Of a stretch of DNA of 64,000 nt, positions 41,045 through 50,527 are shown one piece after another; positions within the stretch are counted from its first letter, which is position 1, and every line of letters starts with the position of its first letter. The notes beneath the pieces are model-generated. The model ran no database searches. It saw only the letters and a list, made by a program, of their open reading frames with translations, and was not told where the DNA came from. The translations under genes were made by a program, and so were the position numbers. The stretch covers positions 1 through 64,000 of the forward strand of contig JAIXTE010000089.1 in the NCBI GenBank assembly GCA_027484315.1. Direction: 5' to 3'. The stretch is from Burkholderiales bacterium. Its GTDB lineage: Bacteria > Pseudomonadota > Gammaproteobacteria > Burkholderiales > Burkholderiaceae_B.

Positions 41045-42676
41045 TTAAAAATTCAATGTAGAGGTAACGCTTTTTGATTCCATTCTTCTGACCTGCTCCA
41101 CATGGCTACGAAGAAAGCTAAGATCAATTTCTCCGTGAGTTGTAGAACTTACATTTTGTTCCCCAGGGTTGGTTACTCCGCCCTTACCTTTCGAGATCTC
41201 CTCTGATATCTGAGGCCTTACGCCACGAAGAAGCATCTTTAGTTCGTCTCGGATCACGGAGACATCTAGATGTTCCGTGGCGCGAGTAAGGGCGACGTAG
41301 AGGAGCATTATTTCATCGGCGTTCGTATAAATGTGAAGCCCGGCATCATCTTTTTGATGATTAACGAACTCACACAATTGCACTTTCTTTGCTTCCATCC
41401 CTTTGAAGCGATGAACCGTGGTGACTATGTTCTCGCAATCATCAATGGGAGCCACCGTTTGAGTTATCTTTTCTAATTGATCAATCCCATACTCGCGAAT
41501 GAGATTCACGTAGGTTCTATACTCGGACCCATACGGACTCTCTGTGAACTCTTGGAAGTCGTACCAGTTTTTGAAGGTCCCAAAGAAATGATCCTGTGGC
41601 TGCCCTCCTTCCATAAGCACTCTGGCGTTTTTAGCGAAATTCGAAAAGCCCAACATCTCCTTCGAGTCGATGGCCGTTCTCTCCCCTCTCTCAAGAGCTT
41701 CCGCTAACACGTTAATGGCGCCGGCGTTAGTTCTACATAAATACACATCCGGCGCTGCGCCACCGCCATCGAAGTCAACGATGGTGTCCCTGGTTGCCAG
41801 TCCTCTGACAGGGACTTCATTTTTAAGAAGCCTTAGGGTGCTTGTTGCCAGGTCCCCTACATTTTGACCAAATCGGAAACTTTGAGAGAGGTGGTACTCA
41901 GGCAGATCAATCTGATCAAGAGCGTTTATAGCTCCTCTCCACCGGTAAATTGATTGAAACGGATCGCCAACCCAAATCTTGGGAACTGGTTGATCGCGCA
42001 TGATATCGAGAACAACAGGCCCCAAATCTTGTGATTCATCGAACAGGATTGTGCATCCCTCGATTTTGGGCTTCATAAGCTGGAAGAGTTTAACGTATAC
42101 CTCGTGAATAATTCCACGGTTGCAATTGGGGTCTATCTGCTCGTTCCAGAGATGCACGAGATGAGGATAAAGTCGATCTCGAATGTCCTCCGCCTTGTCA
42201 TTGTCGCAGCCCGGGGGTAGCTCTATGTGCTTACGCGATATATCAAGGTCAGCGCTGATACAGTAATTTTCGAGACTCTTTTGGAGCAACCTTCCCATGT
42301 AGGTCTGAGAAAGTGCTACGTAACGTCCATTTCGATTCACAAATGACCCAGGTTTCAAATTCAGCCTTTTAGCTAAAAACGACGGGGGCTCCTTGGAAAA
42401 GGATAGCTTTTCTTGAATTTCGGGAGAGGCAAAGCCAAAGGCAAATGCGTTAAATGTTATGGGGGTGACGTTGCTTGTAAATGTACGCTTAGCTTCGAGT
42501 TCATTGCTCTTGTTAAAAACAATGTACAACACCTTAGGGTCGTTTGTGTACTGAAGAAGCCTTGCACTCTCTTTGCAAAAGAATGTCTTTCCGGAGCCTG
42601 CCTTCGCGATCAGCTTAAAACTGTGACCATCCATGACCGCACCAAGACCTTGCTCCTGCTCGCCGGTGTACTGCAT
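41045..42676 (-). CDS. UvrD/FBH1-like SF1 DNA helicase
   Basis: A 3'-5' superfamily-1 helicase, probably for repair or recombination. The 543-aa protein has Walker A AKAGSGKT at 24-31, LYIVFNKSNELEA, Walker B TILFDESQDLGP, WVGDPFQSIYRWRGA, and the C-terminal TTVHRFKGMEAKKVQL and LLYVALTRATEHLDV motifs. Its length and the GDPFQSIYRWRGA motif resemble FBH1-type rather than full UvrD/Rep. It starts one base after the upstream gene's stop. Confidence 0.9.
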   Translation of the reverse strand: MQYTGEQEQGLGAVMDGHSFKLIAKAGSGKTFFCKESARLLQYTNDPKVLYIVFNKSNELEAKRTFTSNVTPITFNAFAFGFASPEIQEKLSFSKEPPSFLAKRLNLKPGSFVNRNGRYVALSQTYMGRLLQKSLENYCISADLDISRKHIELPPGCDNDKAEDIRDRLYPHLVHLWNEQIDPNCNRGIIHEVYVKLFQLMKPKIEGCTILFDESQDLGPVVLDIMRDQPVPKIWVGDPFQSIYRWRGAINALDQIDLPEYHLSQSFRFGQNVGDLATSTLRLLKNEVPVRGLATRDTIVDFDGGGAAPDVYLCRTNAGAINVLAEALERGERTAIDSKEMLGFSNFAKNARVLMEGGQPQDHFFGTFKNWYDFQEFTESPYGSEYRTYVNLIREYGIDQLEKITQTVAPIDDCENIVTTVHRFKGMEAKKVQLCEFVNHQKDDAGLHIYTNADEIMLLYVALTRATEHLDVSVIRDELKMLLRGVRPQISEEISKGKGGVTNPGEQNVSSTTHGEIDLSFLRSHVEQVRRMESKSVTSTLNF

Positions 42677-42677
42677 T

Positions 42678-42950
42678 TCAGTAAAGCCCCATCATTTTTA
42701 CATGGAACTCGCTTAGCAACTGCTCTTCCGATGACTCGTATTCTGGGCGTCGTTGTACAAAAAGTGGAGAAGCCACAGAAAGGGCGGCCGAGAGTTTGAT
42801 GTCGGCAGCGAACCGCTGACGAATGGTTTCGAAAAACACTGGGTTATCCAGCCTGTGCTTAATCTTCTCAAAAAGGGAGGGTTGCACATCCTTGAAAAGG
42901 CAAATTATTGAGGCTACGTAGTTCTCAAAAGAGAGTGTGTTGGCAAACAT
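42678..42950 (-). CDS. Hypothetical protein, 90 aa
   Basis: ATG 42950 (MFANTLSFENY) is preferred; it has AAGGGA six bases upstream and avoids a long overlap with the previous gene. Helical and soluble, no domain recognised. It lies tightly between the 798-aa protein and the helicase. Confidence 0.6.
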   Translation of the reverse strand: MFANTLSFENYVASIICLFKDVQPSLFEKIKHRLDNPVFFETIRQRFAADIKLSAALSVASPLFVQRRPEYESSEEQLLSEFHVKMMGLY

Positions 42951-42969
42951 AGTCGATCCCTTGGAAAAA

Positions 42970-45366
42970 TTACATACTTGCACTTCGAACCGGTGAGGGT
43001 GATTGACGTTGATCCCCCCCAAATCCGAAGTGTTGCTTAAATTCATGACCGCGAGGCTGCTCAGCAATCCGTTTTCTTGCGTAGTCGTAAGCACCAGTTC
43101 TTAACTCCGGATCAGAGTAGAAACGAGTCTGATCGTTAGACGATAGCCCAAGTGAAAGCATGCTTGTTTGCTTTAATCCATAAGGCACCGGGTCACGAAT
43201 GGACTTTGAAAGCGCATCAACAGCCGCTCTCTCTGGTAACTGGCCTTGCTTAAGATTCCTGGCGAAATCCCACATCAATCCTTCTGCGAAAGATGCGGGG
43301 TCCTCGTTTTCAGGAATAAAGAATGACTTCGGAAACGAAATGTCAGCGCCTGTTGAATCAAGGTACCCATTTTTAATGAGAAGGTCCCTCGGTGGCGGCC
43401 TGTTGCCCCAAAAACTCCTCACGGTATTGTCACGAATAAACTCCTCTTTGTCCCTTTTAAATGCTTCGAACAAAAGAGGAAGAAGTGGATGAGCCAGCTT
43501 CATTCCCTTTGGTGGAGAATACTCGGAAGAAATAAGTGATGTAGGATCAAGCGGATTAGTTCCTGTCCTTTTAAAGGGAAATGAAGGGTCAAAGGTCGGG
43601 TTCTCGGATTTCAGCTTTCCAAGCGTCATACTTTCGAAATCGGACTTCACTCCCTCCAGGCCAAACCCGGTGGCAGTATTTGGATGCCCTACCGCGCCTG
43701 GTACCCTCCCCGAGCAAACGAAAGAATTCTTTTCGATTCCGAAGTCCTTAAATTCCACAAAGTCTTTAAGCTGTTGAATTGGGTCTGAAATTGAAGGTAA
43801 TCGATCGTCTATATAGAGGAAAAGGGGCAACTCTATAGGCATGGAGCCTGAAAATGGCCGGCCGTGAGATCTGCATTCGGCATGTTTAGCCTCGCCTACT
43901 GCGTCTGCATTGCTAAACAGCATGGCTGCGTAAATCAGAGGCAATTCCGGGTGGGCAAACTTATGGCCCTTGGGAGGCTTAACGAAACTAGCCTCGTTAA
44001 GCGATGCCAATGGGCCATCCGCTGGAACCTCATATTTAACGCCGAACAACTCAATCTTTGCAAATAAAGCTTTGCGCTCATTGGATTGAGGTTCAACGCT
44101 TGGAACACCTTGGCCTGATTTAGGAGCGGACTGTTCCGGAGATTGTTGAGTGCCATCTGATTTCTCTACTACGCCATTTGATTCTTCCATGGGGGCAGAT
44201 AATGGCTGACCTGATGTTACTACCTTGGCCAAGGAGTCCTCGAATTGCGATTTTAAAATTGAGGTCAAATTTGAAGCTCTAACTAACGTCCTGGCAAAGC
44301 CCTCAACAGATGAAACTTTATCTCTGGCAAAGAGAGGGGCGAAAAGCGCTTCCGCGTCGCAACGGACGTCGAACTGGGAAACGTCATAGCCCTCAAGTGC
44401 TACCTTCTTGCGTTGGTCGAGATAGCGTTTTGTACTCTCAGAATATTTATCAAATGCATCAGTCACTTCAGTGCGGTTAGTGATGCGGTAAAGGAAGCCA
44501 CCGAAACCATTTCTTTTGTCCAGGTTGTCTTTAAATCTGTTTACCTCGGACATCAGTTTTTCATGACATTCTTTTAATTCATTTAGGTCAGCGGTTAGAT
44601 CATCAGTGATCTCGCTTGTTGCCTCTTTTGTGCCCTTACTAACGGGGAAGATGACCGAACCGGCGAGCCCAAGGTTACCGTCGTAAGGGCGGATATCAAG
44701 TTTCGAAAGGGGAGACTTGCTTGGTCGATCGAATCTAAGCGGATTGTTTGACAGCACAAAGCCGGAAAGTATGTCTTCCTCCGACAAGCCATCAACCGAA
44801 AACTCCGACACCGATAAAAGCAGGCGATCGAACTTTGACAACTCGGTTCGGAGTTTAATTTTGGAAAGCATTTCATCGGACAAGTAGGGTATGGACATAC
44901 CACTATTCAACTGCGAGGCAATTTCGGCGAGTGAGTACTCCCTGTATTGACGTGCCTCTTCCCTTAGCTTTTGGGTTCGCTCTCTAATGGGCGCGCTCAA
45001 CTCACCGTTAACGGCCGGCGGTGGGGTTTCTGAATAGGTCCTTTCTGCTTTGTTCGGGATCTCAGACCTCTGGGGCTCTGATGGCTTTTGTGGCTCGTGG
45101 AGCTGTACTGGCGCATATTCTGGGGAGGCTGGCTTAAGGTTTGTCGAGAGAGGGAAAGGCGTGACGTTGCTCTTTTTCCCAGCCAGGAGATCCGTTGGGT
45201 CCGTATTTTCGGGGAGTGTGACGTCTTTAATGATGCCATTTTCAAAATCTATTGGATCTGCCATATCCTCTAGAATGAGCGTCTCACCGGAAAGTCCATC
45301 GCCTGCAGAGAACGACGCCCTGGCGATTTCAATATCGTCTGGTGGTGGGATCTGATCGTCGTTCAT
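42970..45366 (-). CDS. Hypothetical protein with duplicated motif, 798 aa
   Basis: No family recognised. The N-terminal ~130 residues are acidic and Pro-rich, then a helical region (about 130-380), another linker, and a C-terminal region containing two related segments: PPKGHKFAHPELPLIYAAML and PPKGMKLAHPLLPLLFEAFK about 160 residues apart. The repeats suggest two copies of one domain. It heads the operon that includes the helicase and the lipoprotein. GCGGAG precedes the ATG. Confidence 0.7.
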   Translation of the reverse strand: MNDDQIPPPDDIEIARASFSAGDGLSGETLILEDMADPIDFENGIIKDVTLPENTDPTDLLAGKKSNVTPFPLSTNLKPASPEYAPVQLHEPQKPSEPQRSEIPNKAERTYSETPPPAVNGELSAPIRERTQKLREEARQYREYSLAEIASQLNSGMSIPYLSDEMLSKIKLRTELSKFDRLLLSVSEFSVDGLSEEDILSGFVLSNNPLRFDRPSKSPLSKLDIRPYDGNLGLAGSVIFPVSKGTKEATSEITDDLTADLNELKECHEKLMSEVNRFKDNLDKRNGFGGFLYRITNRTEVTDAFDKYSESTKRYLDQRKKVALEGYDVSQFDVRCDAEALFAPLFARDKVSSVEGFARTLVRASNLTSILKSQFEDSLAKVVTSGQPLSAPMEESNGVVEKSDGTQQSPEQSAPKSGQGVPSVEPQSNERKALFAKIELFGVKYEVPADGPLASLNEASFVKPPKGHKFAHPELPLIYAAMLFSNADAVGEAKHAECRSHGRPFSGSMPIELPLFLYIDDRLPSISDPIQQLKDFVEFKDFGIEKNSFVCSGRVPGAVGHPNTATGFGLEGVKSDFESMTLGKLKSENPTFDPSFPFKRTGTNPLDPTSLISSEYSPPKGMKLAHPLLPLLFEAFKRDKEEFIRDNTVRSFWGNRPPPRDLLIKNGYLDSTGADISFPKSFFIPENEDPASFAEGLMWDFARNLKQGQLPERAAVDALSKSIRDPVPYGLKQTSMLSLGLSSNDQTRFYSDPELRTGAYDYARKRIAEQPRGHEFKQHFGFGGDQRQSPSPVRSASM

Positions 45367-45415
45367 GGGTACTCCGCAAAAATATTGTTTATTTAATCAA
45401 ACTTTACGTGACTTT

Positions 45416-45444
45416 TTGCTTCGGTGATAACATTTCTCTATATC
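45416..45444 (+). promoter_or_regulatory. Promoter of the 45464 gene
   Basis: TTGCTT (45416-45421), 17-bp spacer, TATATC (45439-45444). The leader would be short and has no clear ribosome site. Confidence 0.5.
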
Positions 45445-45463
45445 CAACCGCAGAACGCAAAAA

Positions 45464-47194
45464 ATGCTCACACAACCCGCCCAACTGCTAGATTTCAAAA
45501 CCTTAAGGCGGCAAATACCAGTGCTTCCAGTAAAAGAATATGGAAGCAGGTACGCACTCGACTTTTCAACAAAGGCTTTTACTCAGGATGAGATCAAAAC
45601 AAGGGTCTCCGATTGTTTCAAGCGAGTTTTTGAAAAATTTGGATATGAGAGCAGAGGCATTGATCTGGATGCCTTCAATGAAAGATGCCTCAAGCAGATG
45701 TTGGGTGCGAAATTCTCAGGTGATGCCACAAAGTTCGCCATTGACGAGGATCATTTCGTTTTTGTATACAAGACCACATCGTTTTTCACTTTCGACGCGC
45801 TTTTAAGAGAATTCCACAAATCAGAAATCCTGAAAGCATATAAAAGGAACGATGACCTGGATGTTGACACGATTTGCGCCGACTACCCGGAATTGCGTGA
45901 GGAGCTAACACCAACGGGGATAAGAACGCCAAACCGTACGGATGACTTTGAGGATATAGAGGAATTCGGGGAGCCATCACCGCGGAAATCTGATGAGACG
46001 GATAGCTCTTTCCTGAGCGCTCTGAGGAAGAGCCCATATGAATTCGGCTCTGGCTTTGAAGACATTCTTGATGACAAGGGATCGAATAACCTAGTGATTG
46101 AGCCAAAGAAACAAAGGCTCGACTCCAGGGACCAAAGAGCAGCCGCATTCGAGTCTTCTAAAGTGGAGACGAGAACCCGTTGGGCCAGCATGAGCGAGGC
46201 AGAGGTAAACGAAGTGCTTGGGGTAGGCTCCTCAAAAAGCGGAATCTCATACAAATCTAACGACGCCGACATATTTAACTTCGGAAGCGATCTGGATAGA
46301 TCAGAGAGTCCAAGTACCTCAACCAGAAAGGATGAGCCCGATGATCAGGGTGAGAAAGTTGGCGTTGATGGTGAAACCGGTAACGCGAAAGTCAATACGC
46401 CACAACGAAGCGGAGGTGACGACTGGACGGACAGTTTCAACCTGGACGAATCAAGGAGCGAGAGTTTCCTTGAAAAAACGCCCGATATGCAAGATGAAAC
46501 AGGCAATATAGCGAAGCCTGCCTCCGCAGCCCAAGAAGAAGACCAAAAGCAAGGGCAGGCAACCGACTTTGGTGGATGGGATTTCCTAACGGAGGAGCCT
46601 TCAAGCGTAGCCACCAAGTCTGAGATACCCAACGCCACCGATTCTTCATTTAACAGTCGTGACATGAGCGAAGATCTCGTGGATAAGGGCGGTCCGTCCA
46701 GTGAACAGTCCGACCCGGCGAATACCGTTGACGGTGGTGATTTTTTTGATTTTCAGCAGCCTACTGCTTTGCAAACCCATTCAGCCTCTCAGCAGGAGCA
46801 AATTAGTCCACTGGGGATAGAAAAGACGCCAATATCAGAGCCGTTTGATTTCGCTGGCGGTGAAAGTGATCAGTCGAGGGAGCCCGCAGAAGAGAACCAA
46901 ATTCCTGCTCAAAGCAGTGTGTCTGAAAACGCCACAACCCTGGTCGTCCCCGCTTCGGAATTAGAGGAGTTCAGTATGGACGACGAATTTACGTTACCGG
47001 AGAAGTCCGGGCAAGCGCAGCCGGATTACGGATTTGAGTTCAACTCTGAGGGGAATAGCGAATCATCGATTAAGAGCGACGAGAAAAGGCAAGCGGAAGC
47101 ACCAGAGAACCTGTCAACTACGGATGGTGATGAAAAGAGCTCCGGCGACTCTAAAGGCGGCGTGGGAGCATCAGACAGGTGGAGTTTTGACTAG
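45464..47194 (+). CDS. Acidic protein with folded head and disordered motif-rich tail, 576 aa
   Basis: No family recognised. The first ~140 residues look globular. The rest is Ser/Asp/Glu-rich, probably disordered, and carries repeated short aromatic-acidic motifs: DDWTDSFNL, GGWDFLTEE, GGDFFDFQQ, EPFDFAGGE, MDDEFTLPE, and DRWSFD at the very end. Such motifs often serve as docking sites. No ribosome site is evident before the ATG. It lies upstream of flgB but with its own promoter. Confidence 0.68.
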   Translation: MLTQPAQLLDFKTLRRQIPVLPVKEYGSRYALDFSTKAFTQDEIKTRVSDCFKRVFEKFGYESRGIDLDAFNERCLKQMLGAKFSGDATKFAIDEDHFVFVYKTTSFFTFDALLREFHKSEILKAYKRNDDLDVDTICADYPELREELTPTGIRTPNRTDDFEDIEEFGEPSPRKSDETDSSFLSALRKSPYEFGSGFEDILDDKGSNNLVIEPKKQRLDSRDQRAAAFESSKVETRTRWASMSEAEVNEVLGVGSSKSGISYKSNDADIFNFGSDLDRSESPSTSTRKDEPDDQGEKVGVDGETGNAKVNTPQRSGGDDWTDSFNLDESRSESFLEKTPDMQDETGNIAKPASAAQEEDQKQGQATDFGGWDFLTEEPSSVATKSEIPNATDSSFNSRDMSEDLVDKGGPSSEQSDPANTVDGGDFFDFQQPTALQTHSASQQEQISPLGIEKTPISEPFDFAGGESDQSREPAEENQIPAQSSVSENATTLVVPASELEEFSMDDEFTLPEKSGQAQPDYGFEFNSEGNSESSIKSDEKRQAEAPENLSTTDGDEKSSGDSKGGVGASDRWSFD

Positions 47195-47290
47195 AAGAAG
47201 TCTCAATTGATACAGACAGACTTTCGTTTGGACGGTTAATAGAGGCGCTTGAGTACGCTGCAGCACCCTTGCAGCGCAAAAGTCAAAAAG

Positions 47291-47320
47291 TTGCTCAAAA
47301 ATCATTCTTTTTTTTATAAC
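47291..47320 (+). promoter_or_regulatory. Possible promoter of the flg operon
   Basis: TTGCTC (47291-47296), an 18-bp spacer and TATAAC (47315-47320), 49 bases before flgB. No convincing sigma-54 site was seen. Confidence 0.4.
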
Positions 47321-47368
47321 TAGCAAATAAGAATAGAATTTGATGGTACTCCTTAAAGAAGAGCAACC

Positions 47369-47845
47369 ATGCTAGACCAGATAAAGCAATCCCTGCATTT
47401 TCAGTCGGAAGCCTTGGATATGCGTTCCAAGCGACAGTCGCTGATTTCCTCAAACATATCGAACGTCGATACCCCGGGTTACAAGGCTGTGGACGTGAGT
47501 TTCTCCAAGGCGCTGGGGGAAGCGACAGGTGTGGCACCCAAAAAGAACAAGCCTGGGGTAGCCGACAGCCCTATTCCAGCACTAAAGATGACAAGTGGGT
47601 CAGACAATACGAGTGTGAAAAGAACACATTCCGGCCACCTCACAGGGAGCCCGTTAGACAACTCCAGTTTCGCTAGAGCCGTCAAATACAGACGGGGAGA
47701 CACTGCCGCACTTGACGGTAACTCGGTGAATATAGAGCGCGAAAAGGCAAATTTCGCGGAAAACACTGTCAAATACGAAGCGTCGCTTCGAGCAATCAGC
47801 GGACGCATTAAAACACTCAAATCAGCAATCAAAGATGGAATCTAA
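47369..47845 (+). CDS. flgB: Flagellar proximal rod protein FlgB
   Basis: FlgB is a proximal rod subunit. The N-terminus (SLISSNISNVDTPGYKAVDV) is the rod-protein signature with NxANxxTPGYK, and the C-terminal helix (NFAENTVKYEASLRAISGRI) is typical. At 158 aa it is slightly longer than usual. It is the first gene of a long operon, 11 bases before flgC. Confidence 0.96.
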   Translation: MLDQIKQSLHFQSEALDMRSKRQSLISSNISNVDTPGYKAVDVSFSKALGEATGVAPKKNKPGVADSPIPALKMTSGSDNTSVKRTHSGHLTGSPLDNSSFARAVKYRRGDTAALDGNSVNIEREKANFAENTVKYEASLRAISGRIKTLKSAIKDGI

Positions 47846-47856
47846 GGGGTTACTCG

Positions 47857-48276
47857 ATGTCTTTATTTAACTCGTTTAAGGTTGCCGGCACTGGACTTAT
47901 GGCTCAGTCGACAAGGCTAAACACCGTTGCCTCAAACATGGCAAACGCCGACACCGCGGCGTCAAGTGAGGCTGAGGTTTACAGGGCTCGTAAAGTGGTT
48001 TTTGAAGCCGAGATGGACCAGGCTTCACGTGGTCGAGCCAAGGCTTCGAGCATGGTGAACACCAAAGAAATCGTTCAGATTGATACGCCGGCAAAAAAAG
48101 TTTACGACCCGGCCAGCCCCGTCGCAGATGCTGATGGTTACGTGTATATGCCAAACGTTGACGCAGCGGAAGAGATGGTCGAGATGATTGCGTCATCAAG
48201 ATCCTATCAAATGAATGCAGAAGTCATGAACACATCAAAACAGTTGATGCTAAAGACTCTCAGCATGGGCGAATAA
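47857..48276 (+). CDS. flgC: Flagellar proximal rod protein FlgC
   Basis: A second proximal rod protein. MSLFNSFKVAGTGLMAQSTR and TVASNMANADTAASSEAEVY are close to canonical FlgC, and the C-terminus has VEMIASSRSYQMNAEVMNTS. At 139 aa it has family length, with an AAGGGG site before the ATG. Confidence 0.97.
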   Translation: MSLFNSFKVAGTGLMAQSTRLNTVASNMANADTAASSEAEVYRARKVVFEAEMDQASRGRAKASSMVNTKEIVQIDTPAKKVYDPASPVADADGYVYMPNVDAAEEMVEMIASSRSYQMNAEVMNTSKQLMLKTLSMGE

Positions 48277-48320
48277 AATTCGTCTCGCCTAAACGTAATA
48301 AAACGACAAGGGGTTAGGAA

Positions 48321-48977
48321 ATGAGTGTTAGTGGACTAAATGAAGCCTCAAGAAGCTCGGCTTCCAAGTTTGGCGGTGGCGCAGAAGAAATTCAGGATCG
48401 ATTTCTGAAGCTTCTCACAGCTCAACTAAAAAATCAGGATCCCCTGGAGCCAATGGATAACTCCCAGGTGACTTCACAGATGGCTCAGCTCAGCACGGTA
48501 ACTGGCATTCAAGATCTGAATAAAACCATGGCCGGAATTTCCGATTCATTCGCTTCTGCAGACCTTTTGAGGGCGACCTCATTGATTGGTCGTAGCGTTG
48601 TGGTTGAGGGAGATAGGCTTGCCGTGAATAAGGATTCAGACACTCTGGCATCCTTTGATCTTGGGAAATCAGTGGGCAGCGCTACCCTGGAAGTAAAGGA
48701 TGCGGCTGGACGCGTGATTTACCAAGAAGATCTTGGTCCCAGAGGCGCTGGCCGCCATCAAATTGTCTGGGACGGAAAAGACATGAATGGAGATAAGCTG
48801 CCAGAGGGACTCTACAAATTCAGCGTCACCGGGATAAATGGTACAGAACAGGTGGATGCGCGTGAACTGGAGCAGCGTGTTGTTCTCGGCGTCCACAACA
48901 CAGGCGGGGCTCTGCAATTCAATATTGGTGGTGGTGAGCAAGTCGGCGTTGAAGATGTCTTAGAGTTTGGGGCGTAA
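48321..48977 (+). CDS. flgD: Hook-cap / scaffold protein FlgD
   Basis: FlgD caps the growing hook. The N-terminal DRFLKLLTAQLKNQDPLEPM and NSQVTSQMAQLSTVTGIQDL are standard, followed by the Ig-like domain (IVWDGKDMNGDKLPEGLYKF). The next gene, two bases after the stop, is flgF rather than flgE, so FlgD is present without a hook gene beside it. Confidence 0.96.
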   Translation: MSVSGLNEASRSSASKFGGGAEEIQDRFLKLLTAQLKNQDPLEPMDNSQVTSQMAQLSTVTGIQDLNKTMAGISDSFASADLLRATSLIGRSVVVEGDRLAVNKDSDTLASFDLGKSVGSATLEVKDAAGRVIYQEDLGPRGAGRHQIVWDGKDMNGDKLPEGLYKFSVTGINGTEQVDARELEQRVVLGVHNTGGALQFNIGGGEQVGVEDVLEFGA

Positions 48978-48979
48978 CC

Positions 48980-49717
48980 ATGGATAAATTGGTCTACATC
49001 TCAGCGGTAGCGGCAAAGTCTGCGCTGCAGCGCCACGAGAACGTATCAAACAACCTGGCCAACGTATCCACGCCGGGTTTTAAAAGTCAGCTAATGGCGT
49101 TTCAAAGTGCCCCTTTGAAGAGCAGTGAGGGACTAGCATCGCGCGCGTTCTCGATGGAAACCACTGTGGGCTTTGATGACGCAGAGGGCTCCCTCCAGCA
49201 GACCGGAAGGTCCCTCGATCTTGCAATCCAAGGTAAGGGGTGGTTTACCCTACAAACAGCGAATGGTGAGGGCTATACAAGGTCTGGTCACTTTCAAACC
49301 AATGCCGATGGCGTGCTTGTAAATTCAAGCGGTTTGTCGGTTGTTGAAGAAGGGGGTGGAGAGATCGTTATCCCCGCCGGATTCAGGTTTGACGTATCAG
49401 ATGAAGGCGTTATCTCTGGTGTCGACCCTGGGCAGAATGAAATCGTGCGATTGGGCAGAGTCAAGCTGGTCAATCCTGCTAAGGATGACATTGAGAGAAG
49501 CGATGACGGACTGTTCAGGCTAAAGAGTGGCCAGGATGCAGACTCTGATCAGGCTGTCCGATTAGCCTCTGGTTACCTTGAGAGCTCGAATGTGAATGCG
49601 GCCGGCGCCATGGTGGACATGATATCCACTCAACGGGAATTTGAAGCCAATTTGAAAATGATCAGCTTGGCCGAGGAAAACTCAAAGCGGGGCGATAGCC
49701 TCCTTGGTCTAAATTAA
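48980..49717 (+). CDS. flgF: Flagellar proximal rod protein FlgF
   Basis: The start MDKLVYISAVAAKSALQRHE and VSNNLANVSTPGFKSQLMAF match FlgF, not FlgE. At 245 aa it is the right size for FlgF and far shorter than hook protein. The C-terminus has SGYLESSNVNAAGAMVDMIS. It follows flgD by two bases, showing that flgE is absent from this operon. Confidence 0.95.
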   Translation: MDKLVYISAVAAKSALQRHENVSNNLANVSTPGFKSQLMAFQSAPLKSSEGLASRAFSMETTVGFDDAEGSLQQTGRSLDLAIQGKGWFTLQTANGEGYTRSGHFQTNADGVLVNSSGLSVVEEGGGEIVIPAGFRFDVSDEGVISGVDPGQNEIVRLGRVKLVNPAKDDIERSDDGLFRLKSGQDADSDQAVRLASGYLESSNVNAAGAMVDMISTQREFEANLKMISLAEENSKRGDSLLGLN

Positions 49718-49730
49718 AGGAAATTACAAA

Positions 49731-50513
49731 ATGATGAAGTCCCTTTGGATTGCCAAGACAGGTCTAGATGCTCAGCAAACGCAACTTGATGTGGTCTCGA
49801 ATAACCTGGCAAACACCTCTACCTCCGGATTTAAGCGCTCAAGAGCGGTTTTTGAAGATCTGATGTATCAAACGGTACGACAGCCAGGATCCGAAACAGG
49901 GGAAAACGCTTCGGTTCCCTCAGGTTTGCAGATTGGTTCTGGAGCACGCCCTGTTGCCACGGTCAAGAATTTCGCCCAAGGCAATTTGAACCCCACGAAC
50001 AACCTGTTTGATGTTGCTGTAGATGGACGAGGTTTCTTCCCAATTGTGATGCCGGACGACACAATTAATTACACCAGAGACGGAAGTTTTCAGCTCAACA
50101 ACCAGGGCGAAATTGTCACGTCAAACGGGTATCGACTACAGGGGCCTATTCAGGTTCCGGCTGAAGCCGTGAATGTGACCATCGGTCAGAACGGGATTGT
50201 AAATGCCTTCTTCAACAATGACCCGAATCCCCAGGTGATCGGTCAGATCAACCTTGTTGATTTTATCAATCCAGCAGGTTTGCAAGCGAAGGGTCAAAAC
50301 TTGTTTCAAGAAACAGCCGCCTCTGGCGCCCCTCAGGAAGGGACTCCAACAGAGAACGGATTGGGGGCTCTTAACCAGAGTTACATTGAGACCAGCAACG
50401 TAAACGTGGTTGAAGAACTTGTAACAATGATTCAAACGCAGCGCGCTTACGAGATCAACTCAAAATCTATCAGCACGAGCGATCAAATGCTTGGCCGACT
50501 GACACAACTTTAA
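49731..50513 (+). CDS. flgG: Flagellar distal rod protein FlgG
   Basis: Distal rod subunit, 260 aa as expected. MMKSLWIAKTGLDAQQTQLD and VVSNNLANTSTSGFKRSRAV are canonical, as is the C-terminal YIETSNVNVVEELVTMIQTQ. AAAGGA precedes the ATG. Confidence 0.97.
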   Translation: MMKSLWIAKTGLDAQQTQLDVVSNNLANTSTSGFKRSRAVFEDLMYQTVRQPGSETGENASVPSGLQIGSGARPVATVKNFAQGNLNPTNNLFDVAVDGRGFFPIVMPDDTINYTRDGSFQLNNQGEIVTSNGYRLQGPIQVPAEAVNVTIGQNGIVNAFFNNDPNPQVIGQINLVDFINPAGLQAKGQNLFQETAASGAPQEGTPTENGLGALNQSYIETSNVNVVEELVTMIQTQRAYEINSKSISTSDQMLGRLTQL

Positions 50514-50527
50514 TCGCGAATAACAAA

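Noticed and set aside
47261-47277. Sigma-54 promoter before flgB
   Set aside because: The GCAGCACCC-TTGCAG stretch does not have the GG/GC spacing required; it is a small hairpin instead.
48980-49717. This gene as a short FlgE
   Set aside because: The N-terminal sequence and 245-aa length are those of FlgF.
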